A stretch of 64,000 nt of DNA from Aristolochia californica. Its lineage: Eukaryota; Streptophyta; Magnoliopsida; Piperales; Aristolochiaceae. The notes under the pieces were generated by a model that was not told the origin of the DNA, searched no databases, and worked only from the letters and a program-made list of their open reading frames with translations. Of the stretch, positions 11,739 through 24,296 are shown one piece after another. The position numbers and the translations under genes are program-made. Every line of letters begins with the position of its first letter. Within the stretch, counting starts at the first letter, position 1. The DNA is taken from NCBI GenBank assembly GCA_029961685.1, contig JARWKL010000007.1, positions 17,865,013 through 17,929,012 on the forward strand. Direction: 5' to 3'.

Positions 11739-12411
11739 ACATGTTTTAAAAATGGATATGCATGCTTGAAATATTTTAAAGATTCAAATGACCTATGGAT
11801 CCTAAGTTTTTAAAGAGAATAACAAACGCTCATTAAATTCTCTAGTGAGCGTGCGGTGGGATAGTTACCCGAGTCCAAATAGTCATTATTTTGCCCATTT
11901 TCAAAAATTTGACCTAACAATCATAGATGATTGTAAAGTTATTTATCATGCGTAACAGGCTATATTTTTGTAAGAAATGACTTATGGATTGGAATTCAAC
12001 ACTCAGTTAAAAATCCGTCGCCACCATTTTTCCCGACGATTGCAAAACCTGAGATATAAAAACTAAAATGAGCTTACGATCCCTAAAAATTACAGACACT
12101 CTTCGGAATTATCTCTCTCTACATTTGTGCATTGTGCTTTTCCATTTTATATGTACACTTTTTTCTTAAATCAAAACTTTGAGTTTTGGCTCTCCCTTCA
12201 TCCCGAACACAAAAAAAGGCAAAAAGCTCAATACAAAAGAAAAAATTTATAGTTGATGTATGGAAAAAATTTAAAACAATAAAAATTGTAAATAAAGAAA
12301 ATTTATTCACACAACACAAATGAACACAAAAGTTTTGTTATCCAAGTTTGGAAAATTCCACTAGTTTAACCCTAATAGCTTGGAATTTTACAAGAAAGAG
12401 ATTTCTTCTAC
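11739..12411 (+). repeat. Satellite monomer 18, class A
   Basis: 673 bp. Private variants gagtccaaatagtc and ttggctctccc are shared or nearly shared with monomer 23. Confidence 0.9.
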
Positions 12412-13028
12412 ACATGTTCTAAAAAGGGATATGCATCTTTGAAACATGTTAAAGATGCAAATGTGCTATGGATGCAAAGCTTTTCCTGAGTCAAACATGC
12501 CATTATATTTCCCATTTGAAAAAAGCCGACATAATAATTATAGATGATTTTGAAGTGATATATCATGCATAACGGGTTATATTTTTGTTAGAAATGACTC
12601 TTAGATTGGGAGTCAACACTCAGTTAAAAATCCCCCACCACCCCTTTTCCAGACGATTGCAAAACCTGAGATATAAAAACTAAAAAGTGCTTACATTCTC
12701 TAAAAATTCCAAACACTCTGTGGAATTATCTCTCTCTACATTTGTGCAATGTGCATTTCCGTTTCAGATGTACACATTTTTCTTAAATCAAAATTTTGAG
12801 TGTTTCGCTCTCCTATCATCCTGTAAACAAAAAAGGCAAATAGATCACAACAAAATAAAAATTTTATAGTTGATGTACGGAAAAATATTTAAACAATAAA
12901 AAAAGTAAATAAAGAAAATTTATTCACACACCACAACTGAACACAAAAGTTTTGTTATCCAAGTTTGGGAAACTCCGCTAGTCCAACACTAATATTTTGG
13001 AATTTTACATGAAGGAATTTTTTTCTAC
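12412..13028 (+). repeat. Satellite monomer 19, class B with 56 bp deletion
   Basis: 617 bp. About 56 bp are lost after aaagctttt at 12484, joining cctgagtcaaacatgcc. The remainder is class B (gccgacataataatt, gggagtcaacactc). Monomer 24 has the same deletion. Confidence 0.9.
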
Positions 13029-13696
13029 ATATGTTTTTAAAAATGGATATGCATGCTTGAAACATGTTAAAGATTCAAATGACCTATGGATCCAAAGCTT
13101 TTAAAGAGAATAAATAACGCTCATTAAATTCTCAAGTGAATGTGCGGTGGGATATTTACAGGATTCTAACAACTCATTATTTTGCCCATTTTAAAAAATT
13201 TGACCTAAAAATCATAGTTGATTGTAAATTGATTTATCATGCATAACGGGCTATATTTTTGAAAGAAATGACTTATGGATTGCAATTCAACACTCAGTTA
13301 AAAATCCTCCGCCACCTATTTTTCCCGACGATTGTAAAACCTGAGATATAAAAACCAAAAAGAGCTTAGAATCCCTAAAAATTATAGACACTCTTCGGAA
13401 TTATCTCTCTCTACATTTGTGCATTGTGCTTTTCCATTTTAGATCTATAGTTTTTTCTTAAATAAAAACTTTGAGTTTTCGCTCTCCCTTCATACCGAAA
13501 ACAAAAAAGGCTCTCACAACAAAAGAATAATTTTGTAGTTGATGTACAGAAAAAATTTAAAACAATAAAAATGTAAATAAAGAAAATTTATTCACACAAC
13601 ACAAATGAACACAGAAGTTTTGTTATCCAAGTTTGGGAAATTCCACTAGTTTAACCCTAATAGCTTGGAATTTTACAAGAAAGAGATTTCTTCTAC
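13029..13696 (+). repeat. Satellite monomer 20, class A
   Basis: 668 bp. It follows a B end directly, so C is missing. It has acatatgttttt at the start, gcttgaaac, gcaattcaacactc, and a tail missing part of the gaaaacaaaaaagg region (aaaggctctcac near 13506). Confidence 0.88.
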
Positions 13697-14368
13697 ACAT
13701 GTTTTAAAAATGGATATGCATGTTTGAAATATGTTAAAGAAGAAAATGAGCTATGGATGGAAGGCTTTTAAAGAGAATAACAAACGCTCATTAAATTCTC
13801 AAGTTAACTTGCGGTGGGATATTTACCCGAGTCAAACAAGCCATTATTTTTCCCATTTGCAAAAAGCCGACATAATAATCATAGATGATTTTAAAGTGAT
13901 TTATCATGCGTAACGTGTTATATTTTTGTAAGAAATGACTTTTGGATTGGGAGTCAACACTAAGTTAAAAATCACCCGCCTTCCCCATTTCCCGACGATT
14001 GCAAAACCTGAGATATAAAAACGAAAAAGTGCTTACAATCCCTAAAAATTACAGACACTCCTTGGAATTATCTCTCTCTACATTTGTGCTTTGTGCATTT
14101 CCGTTTTAGATGTACACATTTTTCTAAAAACAAAACTTCGAGTTTTTCACTCTCCCTTCATCGAGTAAACAGAAAACGAAATAGATCACAACAAAATGAA
14201 AATTTAATAGTTGATGTATGGAAAAAATTTAAAACGAAAAAAACGTAAATAAAGAAAATTTATTCACACACCACAAATGAACACAAAAATTTTGTTATCC
14301 AAGTTTGGGAAACTCCACTAGTCCAACTCTAGTATCTTGGAATTTTACAGGAAGGAGATTCTTTCTAC
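13697..14368 (+). repeat. Satellite monomer 21, class B
   Basis: 672 bp. Class B with gtttgaaatatg, atggatggaaggc and cacccgcc. The variant caagttaacttgcgg is shared with monomer 26. Confidence 0.9.
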
Positions 14369-15041
14369 ACATGTTTTAAAAGTGGATATGCATGCTAGAA
14401 AAATGTTAAAGATTCAAATGACCTATAGATCCAAATCTTTTAAAAAGAATAACAAACGCTCATTAAATTCTCAAGTGAACGTGCGGTGGGAGATTTGCCC
14501 GAGTCAAACAAGCCATTATTTTGCCCATTTTCAAAAAGTTGACCTAACAGTCATAGATGATTGTAAAGTGATTTGTCATGCGTATCGGGCTATATTTTTG
14601 TAAGAAATGACTTATGGATTGGAAGTCAACACTCAGTTAAAAATCGCCCGCCTCCCCCTTTTCCCGCCGATTGCAAAACCTTAGATATAAAAACAAAAAA
14701 GTGCTTACGATCCCTAAAAATTACAGACACTCTTTGGAATTATCTCTCTCTACATTTGTGCATTGTGCATTTCCATTTTAGATGTACACTTTTTTATTAA
14801 ATCAGAACTTTGAGCTTTCGCTATCCCTTCATCCCGTAAACAGAAAAGGCAAATAGATCGCAACAAAATAAAAATTTTATAGTTGATGTGTGGAAAAAAT
14901 TTAAAAAAATAACTAATGTAAATAAAAAATATTTATTCTCACACCAGAAATGAACAGAAAAGTTTTGTTATCAGTGTTTGGGAAATTCCATTAGTCCAAC
15001 CCTAATAACTTGGAATTTTTCTTGAAGGAGATTTTTTCTAC
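14369..15041 (+). repeat. Satellite monomer 22, class C
   Basis: 673 bp. It has gctagaaaaatg, gcccgagtcaaacaagcc, ggaagtcaacactc and cgcccgcctcccc followed by ttttcccgccgattgc, also found in monomer 27. Confidence 0.9.
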
Positions 15042-15714
15042 ACATGTTTTAAAAATGGATATGCATGCTTGAAACATGTTCAAGATTCAAATGACCTATG
15101 GATTCTATGTTTTTAAAGAGAATAACAAACGCTCATTAAATTCTCAAGTGAACATGCGGTGGGATATTTACCCGAGTCCATTTAGTCATTATTTTGCCCA
15201 TTTTAAAAAATTTAACCTAACAATCATACATGATTGTAAAGTTATTTATCATGCGTAACGGGCTATATTTTTGTAAGAAATGACTTATGGATTGCAATTC
15301 AACACTCAGTTAAAAATCCTTAGCAACCATTTTTCCCGACGATTGCAAGACCTGAGATATAAAAACTAAAATGAGCTTACATTCCCTAAAAATTACAGAC
15401 ACTCTTCGAAATTATCTCTATCAACATTCGTGCATTGTGCTTTTCCATTTAAGATGTACACTTTTTTCTTAAATCAAAACTTTGAGTTTTGGCTCTCCCT
15501 TCATCCCGAACACAAAAAAAGGCAAAAAGCTCAATACAAAATAAAACATTTATAGTTGATGTATGGAAAAAATTTAAAACAATAACAATTTTAAATAAAG
15601 AAAATTTATTCACACAACACAAATGAACACAAAAGTTTTGTTATCCAAGTTTGGAAAATTCCACTAGTTTAACCCTAATAGCTTGAAATTTTACAAGAAA
15701 GAGATTTCTTCTAC
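15042..15714 (+). repeat. Satellite monomer 23, class A
   Basis: 673 bp, counterpart of monomer 18. It has gagtccatttagtc, gcaattcaacactc, ccttagcaacc and ttggctctccc. The dyad is changed at its centre (catacatgattg). Confidence 0.9.
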
Positions 15715-16332
15715 ACATGTTCTAAAAAGGGATATGCATCTTTGAAACATGTTAAAGATGCAAATGAGCTATGGATGCAAAGCTTTTCCCGAGTCAAACA
15801 TGCCATTATTTTGCCCATTTGAAAAAAGCCGACATAATAATCATAGATGATTGTAAAGTGATTTATCATGGGTAACGGGTTATATTTTTGTAAGAAATGA
15901 CTCTTAGATTGGGAGTCAACACTCAGTCAAAAATCCCCCACCTCCCCCTTTTCTAGACGATTGCAAAACCTGAGATATAAAAATGAAAAAGTGCTTACAT
16001 TCTCTAAAAATTCCAGACACTCTTTGGAATTATCTCTCTCTACATTTGTGCAATGTGCATTTCCGTTTCAGATGTACACATTTTTCTTAAATCAAAATTT
16101 CGAGTGTTTCGCTCTCCATTCATCCTGTAAACAAAAAAGGCAAATAGATCACAACAAAATGAAAATTTTATAGTTGATGTACGGAAAAAATTTAAAACAA
16201 TAAAAAAAGTAAATAATGAAAATTTATTGACATGCCACAAATGAACACAAAAGATTTGTTATCCAAGTTTGGGAAACTCCACTAGTGCAACACTAATATC
16301 TTGGAATTTTACTTGAAGGAAATTTTTTCTAC
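15715..16332 (+). repeat. Satellite monomer 24, class B with 56 bp deletion
   Basis: 618 bp, counterpart of monomer 19. The deletion junction is at 15787 (aaagctttt joined to cccgagtc). Confidence 0.9.
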
Positions 16333-17001
16333 ATATGTTTTTAAAAATAGATATGCATGCTTGAAACATGTTAAAGATTCAAATGACCTATGGATCCAAA
16401 GCTTTTAAAGAGAATAACAAACGCTCATTAAATTCTCAAGTGAACGTGCGAGGGGATATTTACCCGAGTCTAACAAGTCATTATTTTGCTCATTTTAAAA
16501 AATTTGACCTAACAATCATAGATGATTGTAAACTGATTTATCATACGTCACGGGCTATATTTTTGTAAGAAATGACTTATGGATTGCAATTCCACACTCA
16601 GTTAAAAATCCTCCGCCACCTATTTTTTCCGACGATTGTAAAACCTGAGATATAAAAACCAAAAAGAGCTTAGAATCCCTAAAAATTACAGATACTCTTT
16701 GGAATTATCTCTCTCTACATTTGTGCATTGTGCTTTTCCATTTTAGATCTACACTTTTTTCTTAAATCAAAACATTGAGTTTTCGCTCTCCCTTCATGCC
16801 GAAAAAAAAAAGGTTCTCACAACAAAATAAAAAATTTATAGTTGATGAACGGGAAAAAATTTAAAACAGTAAAAAATGTAAATAAAGAAAATTTATTTAC
16901 GCAACACAAATGAACACAGAAGTTTTGTTATCCAAGTTTGGGAAATTCCACTAGTTTAACCCTAATAGCTTGGAATTTTACAAGAAAGAGATTTCTTCTA
17001 C
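16333..17001 (+). repeat. Satellite monomer 25, class A
   Basis: 669 bp, counterpart of monomer 20, with the same atatgttttt start and the same shortened tail segment (aaaaaggttctcac near 16807). Confidence 0.9.
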
Positions 17002-17673
17002 ACATGTTTTTAAAATGGATATGCATGTTTGAAATATGTTAAAGATGCAAATGAGCTATGGATGCAAGGCTTGTAAAGAGAATAACAAACGCTCATTAAA
17101 TTCTCAAGTTAACTTGCGGTGGGATATTTACCCGAGTCAAACATGCCATTATTTTTCCCATTTGCAAAAAGCCGACATAATAATCATAGATGATTGTAAA
17201 TTGATTTATCTTGCGTAAAGTGCTACATTTTTGTAAGAAATGACTTTTGGATTGGGAGTCAACACTAAGTTAAAAATCACCCGCCTCCCCCTTTTCCCGA
17301 CGATTGCAAAACCTGAGATATAAAAATGAAAAAGTGCTTACAATCCTTCAAAATTACAGACACTCTTTGGAATTATCTCTCTCTATATTTGTGCTTTGTG
17401 CATTTCCGTTTTAGATGTACACATTTTTCTTAAAACAAAACTTCGAGTTTTTCTCTCTTCCTTCATCGCGTAGACAGAAAACGCAAATAGATCACAACAA
17501 AATGAAAATTTTATAGTTGATGTACGGAAAAAATTTAAAACAAAAAAAAGTAAATAAAGAAAATTTCTTCACACACCACAAATGAACACAAAAATTTTGT
17601 TATCCAAGTTTGGGAAACTCCACTAGTCCAACACTAGTATCTTGGAATTTTACATGAAGGAGATTCTTTCTAC
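17002..17673 (+). repeat. Satellite monomer 26, class B
   Basis: 672 bp, counterpart of monomer 21. It has gtttgaaatatg, atggatgcaaggc, gccgacataataatc and gggagtcaacactaag. Confidence 0.9.
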
Positions 17674-18345
17674 ACATGTTTTAAAAATGGATATGCATGC
17701 TAGAAACATGTTAAAGATTCAAATGACCTATAGATCGAAAGCTTTTAAAGAGAATAACAAACGCTCATTAAATTCTCAAGTGAACGTGCGGTGGCATATT
17801 TGCCCGAGTCAAACAAGCCATTATTTTGCCCATTTTCAAAAAGTTGACCTAACAATCATAGAAAATTGTAAAGTGATTTGTCATGCATAACAGGCTATAT
17901 TTTTGTAAGAAATGACTTATGGATTGGAAGTCAACACTCAGTTAAAAATCGCCCGCCTCCCCCTTTTCCCGCCGATTGCAAAACCTTAGATATAAAAACG
18001 AAAAAGTGCTTACGATCCCTAAATATTACAGACACTCTTTGGAATTATCTCTCTCTACATTTGTGCATTGTGCATTTCCATTTTAGACGTACACTTTTTT
18101 CTTAAATCAGAACTTTGAGTTTTCTCTCTCCCTTCATCCCGTAAACAGAAAAGACAAATAGATCACAACAAAATAAAATTTTATAGTTGATGTGTGGAAA
18201 GAATTTAAAACAATAACTAATGTAAATAAAAAATATTTATTCACACACCACAAATGAACACAAAAGTTTTGTTATCCAAGTTTGGGAAATTTCATTAGTC
18301 CAACCCTAATAGCTTGAAATTTTACATGAAGGAGATTTTTTCTGC
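17674..18345 (+). repeat. Satellite monomer 27, class C
   Basis: 672 bp, counterpart of monomer 22. The right dyad arm is mutated (catagaaaattg). Confidence 0.9.
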
Positions 18346-19017
18346 ACATGTTTTAAAAATGGATATGCATGCTTGAAACATGTTATAGATTTAAATGACC
18401 TGTGGATCCAAAGCTTTCAAAGAGAATCACAAACGCTCATTAAATTCTCAAGTGAACGTGTGGTGGGATATTTACCCGAGTCGAACAAGTCATTATTTTG
18501 CCCATTTTCAAAAATTTGACCTAACAATCATAGATGATTGTAAAGTGATTTATCTTGCGTAATGGGCTATATTTTTGTGAGAAATGACTTATGGATTGCA
18601 ATTAAACACTCAGTTAAAAATCCTCCGCCACCCATTTTTCCCGACGATCGCAAAACCTGAGATATAAAAACTAAAAAGAGCTTACAATCCCTAAAAATTA
18701 TACAAACTCTTCAGAATTTTCTCTCTCTACATTTGTGCATTGTGCTTTACCATTTTAGATGTACACTTTTTTCTTAAATCAAAATTTGAGTTTTCGCTCT
18801 CCCTTCATCCCGTAAACAGAAATGTCAAATAGATCACAACAAAGTAAAAATTTTTTAGTTGAAGTGTGGAAAAATTATAAAACAGTAACTAATGTAAATA
18901 AAAAATATTTATTCACACACCACAAATGAACACGAAAGTTTTGTTATCCAAGTTTGGGAAATTACAATAGTGCAACCGTAATAGCTTGGAATTTTACATG
19001 AAGGAGATTTTTTCAAC
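18346..19017 (+). repeat. Satellite monomer 28, A/C chimera
   Basis: 672 bp. The arms are class A (gcttgaaac, gagtcgaacaagtc, cctccgccaccc). The tail switches to C after about 18800 (gtgtgg, aataactaatgt, catgaaggag). Confidence 0.86.
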
Positions 19018-19595
19018 ACATGTATTAAAAATGGATATGCATGCTTGAATCATGTTAAAGATTCAAATGACCTATGGGTCCAAAGCTTTTAAAGAGAATA
19101 ACAAGCCATTATTTTGCCCATTTTTAAAAAGTTGACCTAACAATCATAGATGATTGTAAAGTGATTTGTCATGCGTAACAGGCTATATTTTTGTAAGAAA
19201 TTACTTATGGATTGGAAGTCAACACTCAGTTAAAAATCGCCCGCCTCCCCATTTTCCCCCCGATTGGTAAACCTTAGATATAAAAACAAAAAAAGTGCTT
19301 ACGATCCCTAAAAATTACAGACACTCTTTGGAATTATCCCTCTTTACATTTGTGCATTGTGCATCGCCCGCCTCCCCCTTTTGCCGACGATTGTAAATCC
19401 TTAGATATAAAAACAAAAAAGTGCTGACGATCCCTAAAAATTAAAGACAGTCTTTGGAATTTATTTCTCTCTATATTTGTGCATTGTGCATTTCCATTTT
19501 AGATGTACACTTTTTTCTCAAATCAGAACTTTGAGCTTTCGTTCTCCCATTAACCCTAATAGCTTGGAATTTTACAAGAAAGAGATTTCTTCTAC
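19018..19595 (+). repeat. Satellite monomer 29, rearranged composite
   Basis: 578 bp with three breaks. About 56 bp are missing near 19101 (ataacaagcc). At 19373-19374 the tail stops after gtgcat and re-enters a C-rich tract (cgcccgcc), so about 127 bp are present twice in diverged form. Near 19549 a C tail (gttctccc) joins an A-type end (ttaaccctaatagc), losing about 165 bp. Class C overall. Confidence 0.88.
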
Positions 19596-20267
19596 ACATG
19601 TTTTAAAAATGGATTTGCATGTTTGAAACATGTTAAAGATGCAAAGGAGCTATGGATGCAAATCTTTTAAAGAGAATAACAAACGCTCATCAAATTCTTG
19701 AGTGAACTTGCGGTGGGAAATTTACCCGAGTCAAACATGCCATTATTTTGCCCATTTGAAAAAAGCCGAAAAAATAATCATAGATGATTGTAAAGTGATT
19801 TACCATGTGTAACGGGCTATATTTTTGAAAGAAATGACTTTTGGATTGGGAGTCAATACTCAGTTAAAAATACCCTGCCTCCCCCTTTTCCCAACTATTG
19901 CAAAACCTGAGATATAAAAAAAAAAAGTGCTTACAATCCCTAAAAATTAGAGACATTCTTTGGAATTATCTCACTCTACATTTGTGCATTGTGCATTTCC
20001 GTTTTAGATGTACAAATTTTTCTTATATCAAAACTTTGAGTTTTTTGCTCTCTTTTCATCCCGTAAACAAAAAAGGCAAATAGATCACAACAAAAAGAAA
20101 ATTTTATAGTTGATGTACGGAAAAAATTTAAAACAATAAAAAAGTTAATAAAGAAAATTTATTCGCACACCACAATTGAACAAAAAAGTTTTGTTATCCA
20201 AGTTTGGGAAACTCCTCTTGTCAACCACTTATATCTTGGAATTTTACATGAAGGAGATTTTTTCTAC
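19596..20267 (+). repeat. Satellite monomer 30, class B
   Basis: 672 bp. It has tttgcatgtttgaaac, gccgaaaaaataatc, gggagtcaatactc, taccctgcctcccc and a B tail. Confidence 0.9.
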
Positions 20268-20941
20268 AAATGTTTTAAAAATGGATATGCATGCTAGAAA
20301 CATGTTAAAGATTCAAATGACCTATGGATCCAAAGCATTTAGAGAGAATAACAAAAGTCATTAAATTCTCAAGTGAACGTGCGGTGGGATATTTGCCCGA
20401 GTCAAACAAGCCATTATTTAGCCCATTTTCAAAAAGTTGACCTAACAATCATAGATGATTGTAAAGTGATTTTGTCATGCGTAACGGGATATATTTTTGT
20501 AAGAAATGACTTATGGATTGGAAGTCAACACTCAGTTAAAAATCGCCCGCCTCCCCATTTTCCCCCCGATTGGTAAACCTTAGATATAAAAACAAAAAAA
20601 GTGCTTACGATCCCCAAAAATTACAGACACTCTTTGGAATTATCCCTCTCTACATTTGTGCATTGTGCATTTCCATTTTAGATGTACACTTTTTTCTTAA
20701 ATCAGAACTTTGAGTTTTCGCTCTCCCTTCATCCCGTAAACAGAAAAGGCAAATGGATCACAATAAAGTAAAAATTTTATAGTTGATGTGTGGAAAAAAT
20801 TTAAAAAAATTACTAATGTAAATAAAAAATATATATTCACACACCACAAATGAACACAAAAGTTTTGTTATCCAAGTTTGGGAAATTCCTTTAGTCCAAC
20901 CTTAATAGCTTGGAATTTTACATGAAGGAGATTGTTTCTAC
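20268..20941 (+). repeat. Satellite monomer 31, class C
   Basis: 674 bp. It has gctagaaac, gcccgagtcaaacaagcc and a private tract ccccattttccccccgattgg shared with monomer 29 except for one flanking base, so part of 29 came from a relative of this copy. Confidence 0.88.
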
Positions 20942-21615
20942 ACATGTTTTAAAAATGGATATGCATGCTAGAAACATGTTAAAGATTCAAATGACCTATG
21001 GATCCAAACCTTTTAAAGAGAATAACAAACTCTCATTAAATTTTCAAGTGGACGTGCGGTGGGATATTTACGTGAGTCTAACAAGTCATTATTTTTCCCA
21101 TTTTCAAAAACTTGACCTAACAATCATAGATGATTGTAAAGTGATTTATCATGCGTAATAGGCTATATTTTTGTAAGAAATGACTTATAGATTGCAATTC
21201 AACACTTAGTTAAAAATCCTGCGCCACCCATTTTTCCCTACGATTGCAAAACCCTGAGATATAAATTCTAAAAAGAGCTTACAATCCCTAAAAATTACAA
21301 ACACTATTCGGAATTATCTCTCTCTACATTTTTAAATTGTGCTTTTATATTTTAGATGTACTCTTTTTTATTCGATCAAAACTTTGATTTTTCGCTCTCC
21401 CTTCATCCCGGAAACAAAAAAGACAAAAAGCTCACAACAAAATAAAATTTTTATAGTTGATGTATGGAAAAAATTTTAAACAAAAACAAATGTAAATAAA
21501 GAAAATTAATTCACACAACACAAATGAACACAAAAGTTTTGTTATCCAAGTTTTGGAAATTCCACTAGTTTAACCCAAATAGCTTGGAATTTTACAAGAA
21601 AGAGATTTCTTCTAC
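20942..21615 (+). repeat. Satellite monomer 32, class A with C-like left end
   Basis: 674 bp. It begins gctagaaac (C-like), then is class A (gagtctaacaagtc, gcaattcaacacttag, cctgcgccaccc, attcgg). Confidence 0.87.
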
Positions 21616-22280
21616 ACATGTTTTAAAAATGGATTTGCATGTTTGAAACATGTTAAAGATGCAAATCAGCTATGGATGCAAAGTTTTTAAAGAGAATAAC
21701 AAACGCTCATTAAATTCGCAAGTGGAATTGCGGTGGGATATTTACCCGAGTCAAATATGCCATTATTTTGGCCACTTGCAAAAAGCCGACAAAATAATCA
21801 TAGATGATTATAAAGTGATTGATCATGCATACCGGGTTATATTTTTGAAGGAAATGACTTTTGGATTGGGAGTCAACACTCAGTTAAAAATCCCCTGCCT
21901 CCCCCTTTTCCCGACGATTGGAAAACCTGAGATATAAAAACGAAAAAGTGCTAACAATCCCCAAAAATTACAAACACTCTTTGGAATTATCTCTCTCTAC
22001 ATTTGTGCATTGTGCATTTCCGTTTTAGATGTGCACATTTTTCTTAAATCAAAACTTTGAGTTTTTCGCTCTCCCTTCATCCCGTAAACAAAAAAGGCAA
22101 ATAGATCACAACAAAATGAAAATTTTATAGTTGATGTATGGAAAAAATTTAAAACACTAAAAAAAGAAAAAAATAAAATTTTTTCACACACCACAAATGA
22201 ACACAAAAGTTTTGTTATCCAGGTTTGGGAAACTCCACTAGTCCAACACTAATATTTTACATGAAGGAGATTTTTTCTAC
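21616..22280 (+). repeat. Satellite monomer 33, class B
   Basis: 665 bp. It has gatgcaaatcagc, gccgacaaaataatc and cccctgcctcccc. The end lacks cttggaat (aacactaatattttacatg), a small deletion also seen before monomers 39, 65 and 72. Confidence 0.9.
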
Positions 22281-22953
22281 ACATGTTTTAAAAATGGATA
22301 TGCATGCTAGAAACATGTTAAAGATTCAAATGACCTATGGATCCAAAGCTTTTAAAAGGAATAACAAACGCTCATTAAATTCTCAAGTGAATGTGCGGTG
22401 GGATATTTGCCCGAGTCAAACAAGCCATTATTTTTTCCATTTTCAAAAAGTTGACCTAACAATCATAGATGATTGTAAAGTGATTTGTCATCCATAACGG
22501 GCTATATTTTTGTAAGAAATGACTTATGGATTGGAAGTCAGCACTTAGTTAAAAATCGCCTTCCTCCCCCTTTTCCCGATGATTGCAAAACCTTAGATAT
22601 AAAAACGAAAAAATGCTTACGATCCCAAAAAATTATAGACACTCTTTCAAATTTTATCTCTCTACATTTGTGCATTGTGAATTTCCATTTTAGATGTACA
22701 CTTTTTTCTTAAATAAGAACTTTGAGTTTTCGCTCTCCTTTCATCCCGTAAACAGAAAAGGCAAATAGATGACAATAAAATAAAAATTTTATAGTTGATG
22801 TGTGGAAAAAATTTAAAACAATAACTAATGTAAATAAAAAATATTTATTTACACACCACAAATGGACACGAAAGTTTTGTTATCCAAGTTTGGGAAATTC
22901 CAATAGTCCAACCCTAATAGCTTGGAATTTTAGATGAAGGAGATTTTTTCTAC
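22281..22953 (+). repeat. Satellite monomer 34, class C
   Basis: 673 bp. It has gctagaaac, gcccgagtcaaacaagcc, ggaagtcagcacttag and cgccttcctcccc. Confidence 0.9.
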
Positions 22954-23622
22954 ACATGTATTAAAAATGGATATGCATGCTTGAAACATGTTAAATATTC
23001 AAATGACCTATGGATCCAAAGCTTTTAAAGAGAATAACAAACACACATTAAATTCTCAAGTGAACGTGAGGTGGAATGCTTACCCGAGTCTAACAAGTCA
23101 TTATTTTGCCCATATTCAAAAATTCTACCTAACAATCATAGATGATTGTAAAGTGATTTATCATGCATAACGGGCTATATATTTGTAAGAAATGACTTAT
23201 GGATTGCAATTCAACACTCAGTTAAAAATCCTCCACCACCCATTTTTCCCGACGATTGGAAAACCTGAGATATAAAAACAAAAAGGAGCTTACAATCCCT
23301 AAAAATTACAGACACTCTTCGGAATTATCTCTCTCTACATTTGTGCATTGTGCTTTTCCATTTTAGATGTACACTTTTTTCTTAAATTAAAACTTTAAGT
23401 TTTCACACTCCCTTCATCTCGAAAACAAAAAAGGCAAATAGCTCACAACAAAATAAATATAGTTGATGTATGGAAAAAATTTAAAACTATAACAAATTTA
23501 AATAAAGTACATTTATCCACACAACACAAATGAACACAATAGTTTTTTTTATCCAAGTTTGGAAAATTCCACTAATTTAACCCTATAAGCTTGGAATTTT
23601 ACAAGAAAGAGATTTCTTCTAC
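22954..23622 (+). repeat. Satellite monomer 35, class A
   Basis: 669 bp. It has gcttgaaac, gagtctaacaagtc, attctacc, gcaattcaacactc and cctccaccaccc. The catattcaaaaattctacc stretch recurs in monomer 37. Confidence 0.9.
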
Positions 23623-24296
23623 ACATGTTTTAAAAATTGATATGCATGCAAGAAACATATTAAAGATTCAAAAGACCTATGCCTCCAAAGCTTTCTAAGA
23701 GAATAACAAACGCTCATTAAATTCTCAAGTGAGCTTGCGGTGGGATATTTACCCGAGTCAAACATGCCATCATTTTGCCCATTTGTAAAACACCGACATA
23801 ATAATCGTAGATGATTGTAAACTGATTTATCATGCGTAACGGGCTATATTTTTATAAAAAATGACTTTTGGATTGGGAGTCAACATTTAGTTAAAAATCC
23901 CCCACCTCCCCCTTTTCCCGACGATTGCAAAACCAGAGATATAAAAATGAAAAAGTGATTACAATGCCTAAAAATTACAGACACTCTTTGGAATTATCTC
24001 TCTCTACATTTGTGCATTGTGCATTTCTGCTTTAGATGTACACGTTTTTCTTAAATCAAAACTTCGAGTTTTTCGCTCTCCCTTCATCCCATAAACAAAA
24101 AAGGCAAATAGATCACAACAAAATGAATGTTTTATAGTTGATGTACGGAAAAAAATCAAAACATTAAAAAAATTAAATAAAAAAAAATTATTCACACACC
24201 ACAAATGAACACAAAAATTTTGTTATCCAAGTTTGGGAAACTCCACTAGTCAAACACTAATATCCTGGAATTTTACATGAAGGAGATTCTTTCTAC
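23623..24296 (+). repeat. Satellite monomer 36, class B with C-like left end
   Basis: 674 bp. The left end reads gcaagaaac and gattcaaaagacc (C-like). Then class B: gtcaaacatgcc, accgacataataatc, gggagtcaacatttag and cccccacctcccc. Confidence 0.86.

Larger units (their letters stand above)
11739..15041 (+). repeat. Pentamer HOR block, first copy
   Basis: Five monomers of 673, 617, 668, 672 and 673 bp in the order A, shortened B, A, B, C. The next 3304 bp repeat the same order, the same shortened B and the same private variants, such as tctaaaaaggg and catctttgaaac in the shortened B. The two are a tandem duplication of ~3.3 kb. Confidence 0.88.
15042..18345 (+). repeat. Pentamer HOR block, second copy
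   Basis: Monomers 23-27 (673, 618, 669, 672 and 672 bp) repeat the block at 11739-15041 with an offset of 3303-3304 bp, including the shortened B monomer. The copies differ by scattered substitutions, so the duplication is not brand new. Confidence 0.88.

Noticed and set aside
16040..16240. Minus-strand frames with hydrophobic N-terminal halves, resembling small membrane proteins
   Set aside because: The hydrophobicity comes from A-rich repeat read as Phe, Leu and Ile codons. The same frame recurs in many tails with stops and frameshifts.
22225..22497. Plus-strand frames of 60-102 codons (KENNKRSLNSQVNVRWD family) as genes
   Set aside because: They recur once per monomer with the repeat's own conservation, are broken by stops and indels in many copies, carry a fixed TGA in classes A and B, and match no domain I know.
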